A stretch of DNA of 64,000 nt. Origin: Agrobacterium vitis. Its GTDB lineage: Bacteria > Pseudomonadota > Alphaproteobacteria > Rhizobiales > Rhizobiaceae. Below the pieces are notes generated by a model, which saw only the letters and a program-made list of their open reading frames with translations, was not told the DNA's origin and did not search any database. The stretch spans positions 682,001 to 746,000 of the forward strand of contig NZ_CP146242.1 in the NCBI RefSeq assembly GCF_037039395.1, written 5' to 3'. The translations under genes were made by a program, and so were the position numbers. Position 1 is the first letter of the stretch. The number at the start of each line of letters is the position of its first letter. This document shows, one piece after another, positions 8,694 through 18,151 of this stretch.

Positions 8694-9449
8694 ATGCTGA
8701 CTCATCAACGCAAGGCTCTCATTCTCTCCCGGCTACAACGCGACGGGCGGGTGATCGCCAAGGATTTCGCCGCTGAACTTGACCTGTCGGAGGACACCAT
8801 TCGCCGTGACATGCGCGACATGGCAGCAGTGGGATTGCTGGCCCGCGTGCATGGCGGTGCGCTGCCGCTTTCGCCGGACCTGCCGGATTTCTCGACCCGG
8901 AAAAGCCGGGCGGGCAGCGAGAAACAGGCTTTGGCAACCCGTGCCGTCTCATTGGTTCAGCCGGGGCAGATGATCTTTCTGGATGGTGGCACCACCAATG
9001 CCGAAATTGCCCGGCTGCTACCGCAAAATCTCGGCCTGACGGTGATTACCCATAGCCCGACCATTGCCGTCGAGCTGGAGAGGCGCAGCGATATCGAGGT
9101 TATCCTGATCGGCGGGCGGCTCTATCGGCATTCGATGGTGGCGGTGGGTGCCGTGGCGGCGGAGGCGATTGCAAGGCTGCGCCCGCACCTGTTCTTCCTG
9201 GGCGCCACCGCCATCCACCCACAGCATGGCGTCACCACCGGCGATGCCGAGGAAGCGGCGATCAAGCGGCTGATCGCCTCGGTCAGTGCGGAAACCTATC
9301 TCTGCCTGACCGCAGAAAAGCTGGATACACTGTCGCCCTGCCAGATCCTGCCGCTGCCGGCCCTTTCGGGATTGATCGTCGGACCCAGCGTGGAGGCGGC
9401 GCGGCTTACCCCCTATCAGGCGACCGGGATCGCGCTTTTTCAGGCGTGA
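8694..9449 (+). CDS. DeoR-family transcriptional regulator
   Basis: This is a 251-residue regulator of the usual DeoR/GlpR length. The N-terminal winged helix is clear: RKALILSRLQRDGRV, then LDLSEDTIRRDMRDM, the family recognition helix. The C-terminal sugar-phosphate sensor (DeoRC) has the LDGGTTNAEIARLL loop and the HPQHGVTTGDAEEA segment. Such proteins usually repress sugar or nucleoside catabolic genes and respond to a phosphorylated intermediate. Targets are unknown; the divergent DUF4406 gene is the obvious candidate. It converges on the asparaginase gene with a 47-nt gap. Confidence 0.9.
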   Translation: MLTHQRKALILSRLQRDGRVIAKDFAAELDLSEDTIRRDMRDMAAVGLLARVHGGALPLSPDLPDFSTRKSRAGSEKQALATRAVSLVQPGQMIFLDGGTTNAEIARLLPQNLGLTVITHSPTIAVELERRSDIEVILIGGRLYRHSMVAVGAVAAEAIARLRPHLFFLGATAIHPQHGVTTGDAEEAAIKRLIASVSAETYLCLTAEKLDTLSPCQILPLPALSGLIVGPSVEAARLTPYQATGIALFQA

Positions 9450-9496
9450 CCAGTCGTCAGGATATGCCCATCGTCAGAGCATGAAGATGCGTCGGA

Positions 9497-10504
9497 TCAG
9501 GAAAACAGCACGTCCGTCACCCTGACATCACCGACATGGCGGCCTGTCCAATTGTGCATCGGCTTGTTGGCCATGGCCAGCAGCGCCAGCCGCTCGGGAC
9601 TGTCCTTTTCGAAATAGCGGGCCAGGAGCGCCGTCACCATCGCCTCGGCGGCGCGCGTTGTGCCGTCATCCGCCTTGACCGCAATCGACAGGCCCTGTTG
9701 CGGCAGAATGGCGCAAAACACCCCTTCGGCACCGGTCTTGGCGAAGATCTGCCCCGGGGCGACCTGCATCATCTTCGTGCAGGCGCGTGCGGTACCCGCC
9801 ACGTAATAAGGCTCTGCCATGCAGGCATCGATCAGCCGTCTGGAGGCCTTGGCGCGCACTGGCTCCAGCCCCTGCCCCGTCGCCATCCTGGCAAAACCAT
9901 GGGCCAGCGCCTTCAGCGGCACAGCATAGGTGGGGATCGAGCAGCCTTCGGTGCCGCAATGGTCGCGGTCAAGCACGGCGCCCGTCAGGCTTTCCATGGT
10001 CGCACGGATATCGCGTTGCAGGGGATGATCGTATTCCACATAGCCTTCGACCTGATAGCCAGCATGCACGCAGGCGCAGACGAAACCGGCATGTTTACCG
10101 GAGCAATTATTGTGCAGCGCCTGCGGCTTTTCCAATGTGCGGGCCTGATGGATCAGGGTTTTCTGATCGAAAGACCAATGGGCGCCGCATTCCAGCGCAT
10201 CCACGTCCAGCCCGGCCCTGGCCAGCATCAGCGCCGCCAGCACCACATGCTCGTCCTCACCGGAATGAGAGGAACAGGCCAGCGCCAATTCCTTGTTACC
10301 AAACCCATAGGCATCCGCCGCACCACTTTCCACCAAGGGCAGGGCCTGCATGGCCTTGCAGGCCGAGCGCGGAAACACACCCGCCTCGATATCTCCGGCG
10401 GAAAACACCACCTGGCCATCGCCATCCACCACCACGGCCACGCCATGATGGCGGCTTTCGACGCGATTTCCACGGGTGACTTCAACGGTAATGGGATTGG
10501 TCAT
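9497..10504 (-). CDS. L-asparaginase, Rhizobium etli type II family
   Basis: This 335-residue enzyme hydrolyses L-asparagine to aspartate and ammonia. It belongs to the rhizobial family unrelated to E. coli AnsA/AnsB. The serine/lysine motif is present (FPRSACKAMQ, Ser47 and Lys50). Also present are the NNCSGKHAG block with Cys and Lys, and further conserved cysteines (DHCGTEGCSIP and ARACTKMMQ). In the characterised R. etli enzyme these positions form the active site and zinc-binding group. The length matches the family. It appears monocistronic and faces the DeoR gene. It lets the cell use asparagine as nitrogen or carbon source. Confidence 0.9.
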   Translation of the reverse strand: MTNPITVEVTRGNRVESRHHGVAVVVDGDGQVVFSAGDIEAGVFPRSACKAMQALPLVESGAADAYGFGNKELALACSSHSGEDEHVVLAALMLARAGLDVDALECGAHWSFDQKTLIHQARTLEKPQALHNNCSGKHAGFVCACVHAGYQVEGYVEYDHPLQRDIRATMESLTGAVLDRDHCGTEGCSIPTYAVPLKALAHGFARMATGQGLEPVRAKASRRLIDACMAEPYYVAGTARACTKMMQVAPGQIFAKTGAEGVFCAILPQQGLSIAVKADDGTTRAAEAMVTALLARYFEKDSPERLALLAMANKPMHNWTGRHVGDVRVTDVLFS

Positions 10505-10683
10505 GATGGCGAGGCCTTAGATGTTTTGGGGACCCTGTTTGATTAGCGCAGAATGCGACAGGGCGCATCCCTAAACAAGCTGGCGAGATTTTTACGGCGC
10601 CGTGCGTTTTATAAAAAGTACAAATACCCGGGTACGACGATGCGACCGCAAGTCTGCCTGCTTCAATCTCAACCTTTCAGACT

Positions 10684-12612
10684 CTAGAAAGGCCCACTCA
10701 GGAAAGGCATTGCCCGGATCGGCAGGGCCGGCACGTCGATATGGTCAGGCGCAAGCCCAGCCCTGGCCCGAGCCGCCATCATCTCATAAGCGCTTTCCAG
10801 GTGCCGGGTGAAGCGCTCGGTATCGAACAAAGGCTTGCTGCGGCGGTTCGCTTCGAGCTTCTGTTTCAGGGCGACGATCTTTTCGGGGTGAGCGGCGAAC
10901 TCTACAGCTCTTTCAATGAAATCCGCCTCGTCCCGCGCTACCAGTTCGGGCAGTCCGATGGCCGTAAGCAAGCTCTCGGATACCCGCGAAGCAAAGCTTA
11001 GGCCTTTTTTGGTCAGGACCGGCAGTCCGCCCCAGAGCAGATCCGATGTCGTCGTATGGCCGTTATAGGGGAAAGTGTCGAGCGCCAGATCGGCAAGGCC
11101 CACCCGGCTCAGATGATCGGGATAATCCGCCCCCTCGGCAAAGACGATACGCTCGCGGCCAATGCCGAGCCGGGCGAATTCCTCAGCGAAATTCGCCTGC
11201 AATTGCGACCCGCTGCACAATATCCACAACAGGCTGTCCGGCACGGCTTTCATGATGGAGGCCCATAAATCGATACTTAGCGGACTGATCTTGGCGGGCG
11301 AATTGAAGGAGGCAAAGACGAAGGCTCCTTCCGGCAGCCCGTGGTCGGCCCGCTTCAAGGCTTTGGGGAGCGGCTTGGTCACGCTGCAATTGCCCTGATA
11401 GGTTTCCGGCAGACGGCAGAGCTTTTCCTCAAACCAGGGCTTGGCATCGTCAGGTGTGACGATGAGGTCGGTCATGTGATAATCCAACCCCGCACCGCGC
11501 ACCGAGCCGGGATAGCCGATCCAGCTGGCCTTGACCGGCGCATCCGAGAGAGCGACGACGGCAAGCCGGTTGCCCGCCGTGTGTCCCTTCAGGTCGATGA
11601 GAATATCGATACCGCGCCGGCTGATGTCCTGGGCAATCCCGTCATTGTTCATCTGGCCGACAGCGATGATTTCCGATTGCAGCACCGGGTCCCAGGTCTT
11701 TTGGATGGCGGCCTGACCAGGCGGCGTATGGCAAAAGAAAGTAATGTCGAAACGACTGCGGTCATGGGCCAGAAAGACATCGTAGAGGAGATACATGGTG
11801 GCATGGATGGTCAGATCCGAGGAGAGATACCCGACCTTGAGTTTTTCGCCCAAAGGACGAACTGCGCGCCGCGGCATCGCAGTACCCACATTGCGCTGAA
11901 GCAGGTCAGTGCCGCCGCAAGGACCGTTGATCACCGCCTGATCGTCGCTCCAATAGCAGCGCGACAGAGGCTGGTCGCGATAGAGAATTTCCGCCGTCAG
12001 CGGGTCCTCGGGTGACTTCATCATCTCAAGCCATTGCCTTGCGACCGGAAAGACCAGGTTGGAGCGGCAGAACATGAAATAATTGACCGCAACAAAACTG
12101 TCCTCGGGATTTTCCGCATAGCGCCGTTCAATGATCGGCTTCAGTTTTTCCGGTTTGCGGATCAATTGATAGTGGTTGATGACGATCTGTAAATGCCAGT
12201 TACTGGTCAGATCGAGAAGCGGCACCAGTTCATCCAGTGGCGGATGCATGCCTGCCCCCAGCAGCATATTGGCGATATCGCTGACGAAACCCGCATCGTC
12301 TGCATTGGCGCGCGCTGCCGCAACGGCAATGCTCTCCAGCAGATCGGCCCGCCGCTCGGTCAGATAGAGCTTGGCGGCGAATTTCAGGAATTCGGCGCGC
12401 TTTTCCGGCAAACCCGCTGCCGACCGGGCAAAGGCTTGCGCCGCCTCGATCTTCTGGCCGAGCTTCAGATGGATATTGGCGGCCAGCATTTCGGCCTGTC
12501 CGGCTTTTCCGGCCAGCGCCAATTGCCTGGCTGCCGCCTGCGCATGGCCCAGAGCCTTTTCAAACGCGCCATGCCGATAGGCATTAAGCGCCAAATCCAT
12601 ATCCTGAGCCAT
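10684..12612 (-). CDS. SPINDLY/O-GlcNAc-transferase-like glycosyltransferase (GT41), copy 1
   Basis: A 642-residue protein with a TPR-like helical N-terminal half and a GT41 catalytic C-terminal half. Catalytic landmarks are VGYLSSDLTIHA, DLKGHTAGNRL, WIGYPGS, FASFNSPAKISPLS (the Lys of the nucleotide-binding region), LALDTFPYNGHTTTSD and the WGGLPVLTKKG loop. The family transfers a sugar from a nucleotide sugar to Ser/Thr of proteins; the target here is unknown. It is the last of three paralogues in one minus-strand array. The start at 12612 follows the paralogues' N-terminus (MAQDMDLALNAYRHG) and has GGCGG upstream; an ATG at 12633 is possible. No ATPase or transport gene is linked. Confidence 0.8.
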   Translation of the reverse strand: MAQDMDLALNAYRHGAFEKALGHAQAAARQLALAGKAGQAEMLAANIHLKLGQKIEAAQAFARSAAGLPEKRAEFLKFAAKLYLTERRADLLESIAVAAARANADDAGFVSDIANMLLGAGMHPPLDELVPLLDLTSNWHLQIVINHYQLIRKPEKLKPIIERRYAENPEDSFVAVNYFMFCRSNLVFPVARQWLEMMKSPEDPLTAEILYRDQPLSRCYWSDDQAVINGPCGGTDLLQRNVGTAMPRRAVRPLGEKLKVGYLSSDLTIHATMYLLYDVFLAHDRSRFDITFFCHTPPGQAAIQKTWDPVLQSEIIAVGQMNNDGIAQDISRRGIDILIDLKGHTAGNRLAVVALSDAPVKASWIGYPGSVRGAGLDYHMTDLIVTPDDAKPWFEEKLCRLPETYQGNCSVTKPLPKALKRADHGLPEGAFVFASFNSPAKISPLSIDLWASIMKAVPDSLLWILCSGSQLQANFAEEFARLGIGRERIVFAEGADYPDHLSRVGLADLALDTFPYNGHTTTSDLLWGGLPVLTKKGLSFASRVSESLLTAIGLPELVARDEADFIERAVEFAAHPEKIVALKQKLEANRRSKPLFDTERFTRHLESAYEMMAARARAGLAPDHIDVPALPIRAMPFLSGPF

Positions 12613-12727
12613 GATCCGCCAAGCCACCTGCATGTTCAATCCATGCGACGGCAGGAACCTGCCGCCGCGTTATGTCGGATAGAGGAAAATCATTGCCCGA
12701 GGCTTGCCCGCACACAGCGTTAAACAC

Positions 12728-14626
12728 TTAACCCGGCAAGGCCGGAACGTCGATCCGGGTGGGCGCAAGGCCAGCACGGGCGCGCTCCGCCATCATCTCA
12801 TAGGCTCGCTCCAGATGCCGGGTGAAACGAAGCGTGTTAAACAGCGGCGCGGTATGGCGGCTGGCGGCAAGATGGCTTTTCAGCGCGGCGATCTTGTCCG
12901 GTTGCCGGGCAAGGTGCGCCGCCAGACTGACGAAAACCTCCTCATCATCAGCCACCAGTTGATCGAGGCCAACAGCCTTCAACAGGCTTTCCGACACCCG
13001 CCCGGCAAAACAATGCCCACGTTTGGTCAAGACCGGCAGCCCGCCCCAAAGCATATCGGAGGTCGTCGTATGGCCGTTGCAGGGGAAGGTATCGAGCGCC
13101 AGATCGGCCAGCGGCAGCCGGTGGACGTGCTCGCCATAATCCTGCTTGGCGGCAAACAGGATGCGGGCCGGATCGATGCCTTCCGCCACAAAGCCCGCCT
13201 CCAGGTTGGTTCTTGCAATGGCATCCGGGCAAAGCATCCACAACAGGCTATCGGGTGCGAACCGCAATACTCTAGCCCACAGGGACATGGTCTGCGGCGT
13301 GATCTTGTGGACGCCGTTGAAGGAAGCGAAAACGAAGGCATGCTCCGGCAACCCGTGATCAGCACGCCGCGACGGCCTTGGTTGCGGACGGCTGGCTGCG
13401 CTGTTGGCCTGGTAGCAATCCGGCAGGCGGCAGAATTTTTCCCGGTAGAAAGCCTCGGCACTGTCAGGCGTCACCACCGGGTCGGTTATGGCATAATCCA
13501 GATCGACGCTGGACACCGGGCCGGGAAAGCCGAGATAGGTGGCCTTGAGCGGCGCGGATGACAGATTGACGATGCCGAGCCGGGCACCCGGCGTATGGCC
13601 TTTCAGATCAACAAGAATATCGACCTGCTGACGGTCGATTTCAGCGGCAGCAGCCTCGTCGGAAAGATCGCGCAGGCTGACTAGCTCCTGGCGCAATAGT
13701 TGCGGCATCGCCTGCTGATCGGCGCTGTAAGTCTTTGCTGTATAGCAGAACAGCGTGATCCTGAACCGGCTGCGATCATGAGCCAGCAGGCTGTCGAGAA
13801 ACAGCGTCATGGTTGCATGGGCGTGAAAATCGCTGGAGAGATAGCCGATATGCAGGGGTTGTTCAGCCATTCCGATTTTCCGCCGCGGCGGGCGGGCGGC
13901 AAAGCTTTTCGCCAGTGCCAGATGCTCGCGCACGGGCTTGGCCTGCACGCTCTGGTCTTCGCACCAGAGCACACGGGACAGCGCCTGCTCGACCTGCAAG
14001 ACAGCGCGCGCGTAAGGCTCGTCCGGGGCTGCCATCAATGCCTGATGACGGGCGATGGTGGCGAGATCGACCAGATCATGGGCGCTGGCAAAGCGCAGGC
14101 CTTCGATGGCGACATCGCCAGGCACGGTGTCGCGCGCCTCGTCCAGCAGCGCTTTCAGCTCAGGCAATTGCCAATTGGCGCGGTAGAAACTGGCGGCAAA
14201 AAACATCGCCGGGCCGCTCGCCCGGTCGAGAAAAGGGATCAGTTGCGTCACCGCCTGGCGGGCAGCATTGTCCCAGGGGGCCAGCAGGGTCTGCGCCATG
14301 ACCAGCACGAAGGCCGGATCGGCGCGGTTGAGAAGGCCCGCCTCCAACCCGATCCGGCGCGCTTCATCCGCCTGTCCGGCCTGGAGAAACAGCGTCGCCG
14401 CCAGCTTCAAAAAGGCAGGGGCCTCGGCGCGATTGGCCTGTGCCGCCTGGACAAAAGCGGTGGCGGCAGCTGGCTTGTCGCCGCGCTTCAACAGGATATT
14501 GCCGATCAGGGCCTGCGCCATCGCATGGTTGGGCGCTTTTTTGGCAATCACAAAACGCGCCGCACTCAGCGCCGCGTCGAAATCCCCGGCCTGATAAGCC
14601 TTTACCGCCGCATCAAACGTCGCCAT
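12728..14626 (-). CDS. SPINDLY/O-GlcNAc-transferase-like glycosyltransferase (GT41), copy 2
   Basis: A 632-residue paralogue of the genes on both sides, with the same plan: TPR-like helices to about residue 250, then the GT41 fold. Landmarks are IGYLSSDFHAHA, DLKGHTPGARL, YLGFPGPVSSVDLDYA, FASFNGVHKITPQ, LALDTFPCNGHTTTSD and GGLPVLTKRGHCFAGR. The start at 14626 (MATFDAAVKAYQAGD) is preferred over an upstream in-frame start because it aligns with the paralogues. It gives a 14-nt overlap with the end of copy 3, so translation is probably coupled. The C-terminal ERARAGLAPTRIDVPALPG tail is nearly the same in all three copies, which suggests recent duplication or gene conversion. Confidence 0.8.
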   Translation of the reverse strand: MATFDAAVKAYQAGDFDAALSAARFVIAKKAPNHAMAQALIGNILLKRGDKPAAATAFVQAAQANRAEAPAFLKLAATLFLQAGQADEARRIGLEAGLLNRADPAFVLVMAQTLLAPWDNAARQAVTQLIPFLDRASGPAMFFAASFYRANWQLPELKALLDEARDTVPGDVAIEGLRFASAHDLVDLATIARHQALMAAPDEPYARAVLQVEQALSRVLWCEDQSVQAKPVREHLALAKSFAARPPRRKIGMAEQPLHIGYLSSDFHAHATMTLFLDSLLAHDRSRFRITLFCYTAKTYSADQQAMPQLLRQELVSLRDLSDEAAAAEIDRQQVDILVDLKGHTPGARLGIVNLSSAPLKATYLGFPGPVSSVDLDYAITDPVVTPDSAEAFYREKFCRLPDCYQANSAASRPQPRPSRRADHGLPEHAFVFASFNGVHKITPQTMSLWARVLRFAPDSLLWMLCPDAIARTNLEAGFVAEGIDPARILFAAKQDYGEHVHRLPLADLALDTFPCNGHTTTSDMLWGGLPVLTKRGHCFAGRVSESLLKAVGLDQLVADDEEVFVSLAAHLARQPDKIAALKSHLAASRHTAPLFNTLRFTRHLERAYEMMAERARAGLAPTRIDVPALPG

Positions 14627-16565
14627 GGACTGACTCTTGCGGCGTGAAAAACGGTTCGTTGCGCGCAGGCAAGGCCGGAACATCGATATGATCGGGTGCA
14701 AGGCCCGCCCGCGCCCGCTCCGCCATCATCTCGTAGCCGCGCTCCAGATGACGCGTGAAGCGCTCGGCATCAAACAGCGGTGCGGTTAAAATCTGGGTGC
14801 ACAGACGAGCCCGAAGCTCCTCCAGCCGGTCTGGATGTTCGGCGAACTCCACAGCGCGGGCGACAAAATCGTCTGCATCCTGCGCCACCAGTTCCGGCAG
14901 GCCGACAGCCTTCAGCAGGCTTTCGGAGACACGGCCCGCGAATGCCTTGCCTTTCTTCGTCAGGACAGGAACGCCTGCCCACAGCGCATCGGATGTGGTG
15001 GTGTGGCCGTTGTAGATGAAAGTGTCGAGCACCAGATCGGTTGCCGACATCCGGGCCAGAAACTCCGCAAGCGGGCAATTATCGAAGAAGATCAATCGTC
15101 CGGCATCGATGCCCTGCTGCGCGAAGGCGATGCGCAGATTACCGGCAACCACCGGCCGCGCGCAGCTTACGGCAAGGACAGCTCCCGGCACGCGCTTCAG
15201 CACCTGTGACCAGAGACGGATCGCTTGACGGTCGATTTTCTGCGACGCATTGAAGGAGCCGAAAACGAACCGGCCCTGTGGCAACCCAACCGACTCGCGG
15301 CTTGTCCTCTTTTGCCAAGTCCGGCGAGACATGCTGTTGGCCATATAGGTTTCCGGCAAGCGGCAGAGCTTTTCCTGATAATAAGGCTTGCTGCTATCGG
15401 GGGTGACGATCGAATCGGTGATTGCATAGTCTAGATCGACCCCCATCACCGCGCCGGGAAATCCCAGATAGGTGACTTTGATCGGCGCATCGCAAAGGTC
15501 AACGACATCAAGCCTTGCCTGCGCCGTATGCCCATTCAGATCCACCAATATATCCACCTCATTCTGGCGGATCCACTGGATAATGGCCTCGCTGGACATG
15601 TCGCGAACCCGGACGACTTCGCTACGCACTTGGTCCGGCCACGTCGATTGATAGACCTCAGAACCGGCAGGAGAGTTACACAGCAGGATAATCTCGAACC
15701 GCGAACGGTCATGCCACAACAGCGTGTCCTGAAACAACGTCATGATCGCATGAACACGAAAATCGCTGGACAAATAGGCGATACGAATCCGGCCCTGTGG
15801 GCGGATCGCCCGGCGCGATAGAGGTTCTGCCACTTGCGCGCGGTGACGCATGACTTCAAGCGCTCCGAAAAACGGCTTTGCTGCCTCGCCCTCATCATCG
15901 GTGCGAACGATCCTCGCCCAGCCCAACTCGAAAGCCGCCAGACGCTCCCCGAAACCCGGCTCCTGCAATCGTTTCGTGAAATGATCCGTCACAGCGAAAT
16001 CGCAACGCTCCTGGGCGCGCAGAAACAGAGCAGAGAGCAGGAAAGCATTATTGGGGTAGCGCGCGGCATTGGCCAGCAGAACGGGATATAACCCGTCCCT
16101 TTCCGTCGATGTGGCGAGAAAAGCGATGAGAAGGTTGAGATGCGGGCGTTTTTCACAATCCAGTCCGCCGATGATCGCATGGGCCTCGCCGAGCCGCCCA
16201 AGCGTGGACAAGGCGGTCACGACCTTGAAGATCGCCGTCTGATGATCGGCAAGCCGTTTTGCTACGAGATCGACAAGCCCGGCAAGCGGCTCGAACTGGC
16301 TCTGGGAAAACAGCAGATCGACGGCAAGCACCAGACAGTCATTCGCCTTGGCCGATGCGCTGTGCGCCACTTTCAGAAAAGCCTTGGCCGCCCCGGCTCT
16401 GTCGCCCATCTTCAGCCGGATGCCGCCGGTGAGGAAATCCAGATCGGCTATCCGGTCCGGGTCCGTTTCCTGCGTTGCATCGGCCAGCGCCAGCGCCTCG
16501 GCCAGATCGCCGCTTTGATAGGCCGAAAGTACCAGTTCAAGGGTAGCCACGCGATGCTCCAACAT
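14613..16565 (-). CDS. SPINDLY/O-GlcNAc-transferase-like glycosyltransferase (GT41), copy 3
   Basis: The first gene of the three-gene minus-strand array (650 residues). A TPR-like N-terminal region precedes a GT41 domain with IAYLSSDFRVHAIMTLF, DLNGHTAQARLD, YLGFPGAVMGVDLDYAI, FGSFNASQKIDRQA, LVLDTFIYNGHTTTSD and AGVPVLTKKGKAF. Its DLNGHT replaces the DLKGHT of the other copies, and its N-terminal half is much more diverged. The three enzymes may therefore share chemistry but recognise different proteins (inference). No strong ribosome site precedes the ATG at 16565. The gene lies downstream of a terminator, so the array probably has its own promoter in 16566-16720. Confidence 0.8.
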   Translation of the reverse strand: MLEHRVATLELVLSAYQSGDLAEALALADATQETDPDRIADLDFLTGGIRLKMGDRAGAAKAFLKVAHSASAKANDCLVLAVDLLFSQSQFEPLAGLVDLVAKRLADHQTAIFKVVTALSTLGRLGEAHAIIGGLDCEKRPHLNLLIAFLATSTERDGLYPVLLANAARYPNNAFLLSALFLRAQERCDFAVTDHFTKRLQEPGFGERLAAFELGWARIVRTDDEGEAAKPFFGALEVMRHRAQVAEPLSRRAIRPQGRIRIAYLSSDFRVHAIMTLFQDTLLWHDRSRFEIILLCNSPAGSEVYQSTWPDQVRSEVVRVRDMSSEAIIQWIRQNEVDILVDLNGHTAQARLDVVDLCDAPIKVTYLGFPGAVMGVDLDYAITDSIVTPDSSKPYYQEKLCRLPETYMANSMSRRTWQKRTSRESVGLPQGRFVFGSFNASQKIDRQAIRLWSQVLKRVPGAVLAVSCARPVVAGNLRIAFAQQGIDAGRLIFFDNCPLAEFLARMSATDLVLDTFIYNGHTTTSDALWAGVPVLTKKGKAFAGRVSESLLKAVGLPELVAQDADDFVARAVEFAEHPDRLEELRARLCTQILTAPLFDAERFTRHLERGYEMMAERARAGLAPDHIDVPALPARNEPFFTPQESVHGDV

Positions 16566-16721
16566 TAAACACCCATGCCACCAGAATTATCGAATTCACA
16601 CGGCAACACCGGGTTCCAACGCCGGATACAGAATGCCCGGCCCTCTCATTCATAAAAACAAGAGTTTGCGCGGGGCTGGAGCTGGCATCAGGGGATAAAG
16701 CGGAACGCTCAACCGAACAGC

Positions 16722-16747
16722 AAAAAGGGCCGCTTTCGCGACCCTTT
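16722..16747 (-). terminator. Rho-independent terminator between micro-ORF and GT41 array
   Basis: Read on the minus strand, AAAGGG-t-CGC-gaaa-GCG-g-CCCTTTTTG forms a GC stem with a tetraloop followed by a T run. It closes the transcript carrying the micro-ORF at 16834-16908. A second short hairpin (CGGCAGC-AAA-GCTGCCG) at about 16801-16817 lies just after that ORF's stop. Confidence 0.6.
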
Positions 16748-16833
16748 CCTCCTGGCCTTGCGGCCATGAATTTTGCATGAGTTTGGCCTGACTTAAGACC
16801 CGGCAGCAAAGCTGCCGCCGAAGGAAGATGGGA

Positions 16834-16908
16834 TCAGATCGAGGGCTGCCCCTTTCCGACCATCACCTTCCCAAAGCCTTCTACGCAGACCGAAATCTCA
16901 TTAGACAT
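16834..16908 (-). CDS. 24-codon micro-ORF with strong ribosome site (putative)
   Basis: An ATG at 16908 has an unusually good ribosome site (AAGGAAGGTGATCC) and encodes a 24-residue peptide beginning MSNEISVCVEGFGKVMVGKG. It contains one Cys and several Ser/Gly residues. The frame is followed at once by a hairpin and then a T-tailed terminator, so a short separate transcript is likely. It lies 269 nt before the GT41 array on the same strand. A leader peptide, small protein or sRNA are all possible. That it serves as a GT41 substrate is speculation based on position only. Confidence 0.4.
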   Translation of the reverse strand: MSNEISVCVEGFGKVMVGKGQPSI

Positions 16909-17047
16909 TGGATCACCTTCCTTTCTTTCTGTTGACGTTGATAAGAAGGTAGGTGACGAATCGCAGCTCGACAAGGCACATAAAGTAAAAAGCTGCATTA
17001 CTGAGTGATTGATCAACTTAACGTTGGCGCATCTTCGAGACTTGGTA

Positions 17048-18049
17048 TTATTCGAGTGTGAGCACGATCTTGCCGATATGCGTGCTGTCTTCCATCAGCC
17101 GATGCGCATCCGCCACCTTGTCGAATGGCAGAACGGTATGAATGACCGGGGCGACGGTGCCTTGCTCCAGAAGCGGCCAGGCGCTCGCCAAAAGGTCGTC
17201 GCGGATGGCGCGTTTTTCTTCCGCAGTGCGCGGGCGCATCGTTGAGCCCGTCACCGTCAGGCGCTTGACCATGATCGGGCCGAGATTGACCTTTTCGGCC
17301 ACGGCACCGCCCAGAAATGCAATGATCGACAGGCAACCGTCCTTGGCCAGCGAGGCAATATTCTTTTCGAAATAGGACGCGCCGATCATGTCGAGGATGA
17401 TGTCGACCCCCTTACCATCCGTCTCAGACTTCACCACTTCGGCGAAATCCTCACTCCGATAATTGATGGCCCGGCGGGCACCGAGCTTCAGGCAGGCCTC
17501 TGCCTTTTCAGCCGAGCCGACCGTGGTCAGAACGTCGGCACCGAAAGCGCGGGCAAGCTGGATGGCCGTGGTGCCGATACCCGAGGAGCCGCCATGGATG
17601 AGGACCGTTTCGCCTTCGGTCAATCCCGCCATCTGGAACAGGTTGGCCCAGACGGTGAAGAAGGTTTCCGGTACCGCCGCCGCTTTCACGGCGTCAAATC
17701 CCTTGGGCCATGGCAGGCTCTGGCCTTCCGGCAGGATGCAGAATTCGGCATAGCCGCCGCCATTGGCCAGTCCGCAGACCTTGTCGCCAAGGGCAAAATC
17801 GCTCACCCCTTCGCCCAGTGCCACCACCGTGCCGGCCACTTCCAGGCCGAGAACGGGGCTTGCATCCTTCGGCGGCGGATAGCTGCCCTGGCGTTGGGCC
17901 ACATCCGGCCGGTTGACCCCTGCCGCCTCGACTTTGAAAAGCAATTCACCCGGTTTCGGGGTCGGGACCGGACCGGTTGCGATGCTCATCACGTCAGGTC
18001 CGCCGGGGGATACGACATCGATATAGCGCATGCGAGTGGGAAGCGTCAT
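17048..18049 (-). CDS. NAD(P)H:quinone oxidoreductase (zinc-independent MDR family)
   Basis: This 333-residue medium-chain reductase resembles QOR/PIG3 proteins. The N-terminal GroES-like domain has [16 protein letters not shown] and the Gly-rich [15 protein letters not shown]. The Rossmann domain has the [15 protein letters not shown] cofactor loop. The zinc-binding cysteines of alcohol dehydrogenases are absent, as in quinone reductases. It probably reduces quinones or enones with NADPH in the cytosol. The start at 18049 was chosen because of the GGAG upstream; a longer in-frame extension to 18139 is unlikely to be translated. It stands alone downstream of the EAL-GGDEF gene. Confidence 0.85.
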   Translation of the reverse strand: MTLPTRMRYIDVVSPGGPDVMSIATGPVPTPKPGELLFKVEAAGVNRPDVAQRQGSYPPPKDASPVLGLEVAGTVVALGEGVSDFALGDKVCGLANGGGYAEFCILPEGQSLPWPKGFDAVKAAAVPETFFTVWANLFQMAGLTEGETVLIHGGSSGIGTTAIQLARAFGADVLTTVGSAEKAEACLKLGARRAINYRSEDFAEVVKSETDGKGVDIILDMIGASYFEKNIASLAKDGCLSIIAFLGGAVAEKVNLGPIMVKRLTVTGSTMRPRTAEEKRAIRDDLLASAWPLLEQGTVAPVIHTVLPFDKVADAHRLMEDSTHIGKIVLTLE

Positions 18050-18151
18050 AAGACCGGATCTCCGCGTTATCTTCAATGGTAACGGAGATAGGCTTCCATC
18101 CGCCTTTTGAAAAGGAGGCCCATTGACGCGGACGCTCATCCAGGGCGCGGT

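Noticed and set aside
9536..10546. 336-codon plus-strand frame opposite the asparaginase gene
   Set aside because: The asparaginase motifs lie on the minus strand. The plus frame is composition-driven and has no start signal.
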